From positions 496,001 through 560,000 of the forward strand of contig JAWWNJ010000083.1 in assembly GCA_037176885.1 (NCBI GenBank): a stretch of DNA of 64,000 nt, in the 5' to 3' direction. This stretch comes from Favolaschia claudopus. Its lineage: Eukaryota > Basidiomycota > Agaricomycetes > Agaricales > Mycenaceae. The translations under genes and the position numbers were made by a program. The notes under the pieces were generated by a model. It had not been told where the DNA came from and ran no database searches. It saw nothing but the letters and a program-made list of their open reading frames with translations. Every line of letters starts with the position of its first letter. Position 1 is the first letter of the stretch. Positions 59,600 to 64,000 of this stretch are shown piece after piece.

Positions 59600-62330
59600 A
59601 TTATGGGTTGACCACCCACTTTCTCCTCCCTCCCTTTACTCTCCCTCACTATTAAAAACTCATTTCTATTCAAATTCCTCTTCATCTTGGCTTCAAATCT
59701 TCTTACTTCCCTTTCAATCCCTTCAATTCGACGCTTTCGCCCTTCAACTCGGGCTTCGGCTTTATTCGGCCTTCGCCCTTGCTTGACTTTGTCGAGTCAA
59801 TTACTTGTCGTTTGTGACTTCATCCTTACCTGTCTTCCTTTCAACAAGCTAACTAACATGTTTCCTTGCCTCTAGGCTCTGTATATCGCTCTATTACATC
59901 GCTTTCTATCCCAGTTCACTCCGCACTGAATTTTGGTATTACCACTACTTCAATTTGTTCAATGAAGTGAGTTGTCGTCTTTCCTCGTTCAGACAATTAC
60001 TAACCTTCTTATTAGGTTTGTTGCTCTTTATTCTATGCTATATGTACTTCAAACTGCGACCCCTTCAATACCGAACTGACCTTCAAGTTGCCTTCAAGTG
60101 TTTCGATGAGTTTGTACAGGTAAGTGATTTCATCCCTTCATTTACTTCGAACCCTTACTTATTGATCCTTCATTTAGTTTGTAATCGTTCTATAAGTGCA
60201 TGAGATGCACATTTCGACTGTGTGCGCAAGCTAAGTGAGTTCCTCATTGACTCTTTCAACTTTGAAGTACTGACCGTTTGTAGCTTGATTCGTGAGATGC
60301 ACATTTCGGCTGTGTAGGTAAGCTCCGATACCGCTATTATCGACGAACACTGACCCTTCTAATAGTGTCGTTCGACGTATCCCTTCAATCGGATGTGTTC
60401 TGTTCAAGTCGCCCTTCAAAACCCTTACCTAGATTGACTTCACGTTGTCTCGGGGATCCCCGGTGAGCCGCTTTTCTGTTTTCTTTCGCATTTTTCTCTT
60501 CGTTTATTGACCGAATCACCCAGCGTTGACTTGTATATTGAACTTCGGTTCGAGTTTGTTGAGTTTGGGTTAAATTGGCTTCGGTGAGTACGATATTTTG
60601 CTTGCTAGCTCTAATCTAACTCAGAAACTTTGAAGGCCGCCTTCGTTCGTTTGACATAGAGTTGCGGTGCTGAGTTTGAAGTTGAGGTTGTATGGATTTG
60701 GCTCAGGGTGCGCATTGCTAACCCGTTCAATACTTCACTCAATCTGACTTGATTTCACTTGCTAGTAGGGTTTCGTCGGATCCCTGAGTTTGGCCCGAAG
60801 CCGAAACTATCCCGGTATATTATCAGGTACGTCTCATTCTTCGCATTCTCATACTTGAATCGATACTGACTTGACTTCTGTATACCTCAGAGGCCGAATC
60901 TATGCCTCTCCGCACCAAGGTTGCTGTGTATTTCAACTTCAACACCGAAAATATGCCGATTTGGCTTCAGGTACGTTTGATTTCAAGTTCTTACTCTGAC
61001 TCTCTTACCTCGATTTTGAAGGTCAGACGCCGAAACCTTGCCTCTCCGCGACAAACTCTTCAAGTACTTCGCATTCAACGCCAAAACTATGGCAGTTTCG
61101 TCCCAGGTACGTTCAACTTCGATTCCTTACCCTGATTACTACCGGTCTGACTTGTATCTGAAGGCCAAACCATGCCTGTTTGAACCGAGCGCCACCTTAC
61201 CTTTCCGATTGAGGGTATACCGAACCTATGCCGGTATGTATTCAACTTCTACTTCAACACGCCACTCTAAACGATACTGACTTCCCTTTTCTACACCCCA
61301 GAGACCGAAACCATGCGAGTGCGCACCAAACTCGCCGTATACTTCGACTTCAATACCGAAACTATGCAATTTTCGTCTCAGGTGAGTTTAAGTTCGCCTC
61401 CTTACCCTGATCTAACCCTTGACTTGAATTTTGAAGGTCGTATCTACGTCGTTTTGGGTCGCGCGCGCGCGCGCCTATACGCTCGAAGTTATCCATACAC
61501 ATCTCTATCAAGTAAGTGAAGTTCAACTCAACGTGATCAACTCGAACTGACCTTAATCTTCCTTCTTTCCTTCGTTCTTGTACAGCTCGGTTCAAGCGTC
61601 AATGAGTCGCTTCCAAGTTGAAGTCAAAGTGTCATGATACTTGAGCAGTATCAACCCAAACTAAACTGCGGTGAGCTAGTTTCAATTCCGTTCATTTCCT
61701 TTCTTTCTTTCCTTCTTTCGTTCGTTCGGATGTTGTGAGTCACAGTCTGGTAAAGGGAAGTCGAGGTTGAGTTCAACTTGAACTCACCTTCATCCTTATC
61801 TTGATGCCCGAGTCCGCGACGGGTACGCCTTTCTTTCGTTTTCATTTCTTTTCACTTCGTTTCGTTCCTCTCGTTGATTTAATTCTCAATCATTCGTCGC
61901 TCCTTTGTTAGTAATCCTTCAACTCACATTCACTTTACTTGCCAGATCTTCGCCTCAATTGTCAAGTTGCGGGTTTGTTCAACCCGAGCGAGTCGATTCG
62001 TTTCGACTCGCGTTGGTTTGAATTGACTTAGAGAAGTTGAAGACATAGAGGTAAGCTTTCCTTTGTTCTCTTCATTTCCTCGTGCGCTGACGACCAACTC
62101 AGCGCACGGTTCATAACTCATCTCTTCAAACACACAACTCAACTCAATTCGCGCCTTCGGGTTTTCGACTTCAATTCACCACAGGTGAGTGTTCTCTCCT
62201 CTTCTTTTCATTTCCATTTGAACTCAATTTAATCGACTCGTACGCCGCCCTTTATTATCTGTTCACTTACTGACGACGATTCACCCCGTAGACATCGAAA
62301 CAAAGACTCAATTCATTCAAATCGACTACG
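59600..62330 (+). ncRNA. Intron-dense plus-strand transcription unit, B3
   Basis: This is a copy of the B1 unit, nearly free of indels, with the same hairpins near 61970-62110. Confidence 0.45.
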
Positions 62331-63895
62331 TACGTGCATTCAATGAGTACGCTACCGCGTTTGTTTCGACTTCGGCATCTTCCCCCCGCCATCCCGCCCC
62401 CTCCCGCCGCGAACGCGCAACCGCGCGCATCCACTCCTCCCTCCCAACCGGCATTTCCCCCTGTATTCCCGTTGTGGTCCTTCCCGAGCGCGAATCGCGC
62501 CGTTGATCTGGAGACAGGTGAGTGTTTTCTTTCAGTTCGGCGTCAAAAACGAGAAAGAACTCGCTTTGATTTGCCTCCTAGCGCGTTTCGAGTCTTGGCG
62601 CGCCGAAACGCCGTTGTCGGCGTTGTTGGCCTTGACGGTGCCGAAGAAGGCGGCGACGGCGAAAGCGAGTCGCCGTATTCGCCGACGTTCGACTGTTTAA
62701 GTAATTAGGTGAGTTGTTCCCTTCGTTTCCGCCTGAAAAACAAAAGAACTTACTTAAATTCGAGTTTTAGCGCGTTTTCGAGCGAGTCGGCGCGCGCAGC
62801 GCCGACAACGTCGTTGAGGGTGGTCGAGGGGACGACAGCGGAGACGGTGGCGCGGGGGCGAGGCTGAAGGTGGAGTTGGGAGCGAAAATGACCGGGGTGA
62901 GAGGGCGGAATTGGCGGGGGAACGAGGATGCGGCGGGATGAGTGAGTTTGTCGGCGTCGGCGGGGTAGCGGAATTCGGGGCGGGTGGAGCGGCGGCGAGG
63001 GCGGCTAGAAGTCGAAGTGAGGAGGAGGCTGGAGGGGGCAGTAGTGTCATTAGCATGGTAAAGGAGGGAGAGGGGCGGGGACGCACCGCATTCCCGAGTA
63101 CTTCTTTGCTGTATGTAGCTACCTACGCGTCGGCGTCGGCTTCGCAAACGGCGGCGGCGGGGCGGGGAGTCGGTGGGTGCGAGTCAAGGAGGGGGTGGAG
63201 GCTCGAGAGGTGGGTGTGAGGGGAGGGCGGGAATTCCGGGAATAAGGGCAAAAAAAAGTCGCTAACAAAGACGCCGTTAGCGTACTCAAAAGGACAGCGG
63301 TGACGCACATTTACAACGTTGACGTCGCCGCTGACGTGTCGGTGAACATGGGTGTGGTAGAGAGAGGCGGGGAGAGCGCGCGGTTGGGGGTGTAAACGAA
63401 ACGGCGGGTGCTGTGTTTGCAGATAGTGTGGTGAGGTGGCGGCATCAGCGAGTCGGCTTTGCTAAATGGATAGGGTGGAGGAGGTGGGTGAGGAAGAGAA
63501 GGGGCGGGCGAGGCGTCGGAACGGCGCTACGTTGGCGATTGGAAAGGCTGGGGGATGGATCGGGTGAGAGAAATCAAAAGGCGCTAAAAAACGCAGACAC
63601 GCACCTTTAGCCCTTCATACGGGCTTCACGGCGGCTGCATCTCGTGTCGCTCGCGTCGTCGTTGCCGGGGGGAGCGAGAGTGCGGGTGTGGTGAAGAGAC
63701 GACGCGTTCGACGCGTCCGGCGCGGGAAGAATGAGGTAGAGAAGGGGATTAGTGGAATAGGGAAGCGACGAGGCACGAGAACGTACCTAAACGAATCGCG
63801 GCGCGACATTCTACGTTGGTTGAGGGAAGGGATAGGCGCTGTTTGTTTGCGAGTGAGGTGGAGAGTGGATAGGCGCAATATTCCCACAGTCACCC
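62310..63895 (-). CDS. Candidate minus-strand gene in GC-rich block, B3 (span only)
   Basis: This is a copy of the B1 locus, differing for example by one C in the run near 62385. It is complete within the window. Confidence 0.3.
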
Positions 63896-64000
63896 AAGCT
63901 TCCTTATTCCCACTGAGAGCGCTGACGATGTACAGTCGAAGGCTGCAGGAAGCGCCACCTGAGGAACCATGGAATCCACTACTCCAGAATCGACGACACT

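Larger units (their letters stand above)
58298..64000. repeat. Higher-order repeat, half B, copy 3 (cut by window end)
   Basis: This is the third B half, present up to just upstream of where its DUF6533 gene would begin. Its sequence is closer to B1 than to the indel-rich B2. The array evidently continues past the window. Confidence 0.95.

Noticed and set aside
1..64000. Ribosomal DNA array
   Set aside because: The period is similar to some large rDNA units, but I could recognise no 18S, 5.8S, 28S or 5S sequence in any half, and the unit holds a spliced protein gene.
1..64000. Repeat-induced point mutation
   Set aside because: Copies of the same half differ by indels and not by C-to-T changes, and ORF-bearing parts keep normal GC.

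Overview
The window looks like nuclear DNA of a filamentous basidiomycete, probably an Agaricomycete. Introns are short (about 45-70 nt) with GTRNGT donors, CTRAC/CTGAC branch sites and AG acceptors, promoters are TATA plus CT-rich, and the one gene I can place in a family is a DUF6533 membrane protein, a family expanded in Agaricomycetes. I see no rRNA, tRNA, CRISPR array, telomere repeat or recognisable transposase.

The whole 64 kb is one tandem array. A ~23 kb higher-order unit repeats with periods of 22,987 and 23,051 bp. Each unit is itself a dimer of two diverged but collinear halves: A (~12.2 kb) and B (~10.8 kb). The order is A1 1-12196, B1 12197-22987, A2 22988-35205, B2 35206-46038, A3 46039-58297, B3 58298-64000 (cut by the window end). 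Copies of the same half differ almost only by single-base insertions and deletions. A and B differ by substitutions, internal duplications and repeat number.

Each half has the same layout: (i) ~1 kb of non-coding spacer ending in a strongly conserved promoter with a TATA box; (ii) a plus-strand, very intron-dense transcription unit with no sustained reading frame, containing tandem repeats of an 80-nt exon plus intron; (iii) a ~1.5 kb GC-rich block with a candidate multi-exon minus-strand gene that converges on (ii); (iv) a plus-strand DUF6533 gene, for which I could build an uninterrupted 14-exon, 315-codon model in A1; (v) a 3' spacer with a 40-nt near-palindrome rich in ACGCGT; (vi) a minus-strand transcription unit with a tandem array of ~205-bp exon-plus-intron cassettes carrying GC-rich hairpins (6 cassettes in A, 4 in B), starting in a CT-rich leader near the end of the half.

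The most interesting points are the dimeric megasatellite itself, two opposite-strand arrays in which exon-plus-intron cassettes are the repeat unit, and an in-frame four-exon duplication in the B-type DUF6533 gene. Much of the apparent frame breakage in A2, B2 and A3 looks like unpolished long-read assembly rather than biology, so gene models should be taken from A1 and B1.
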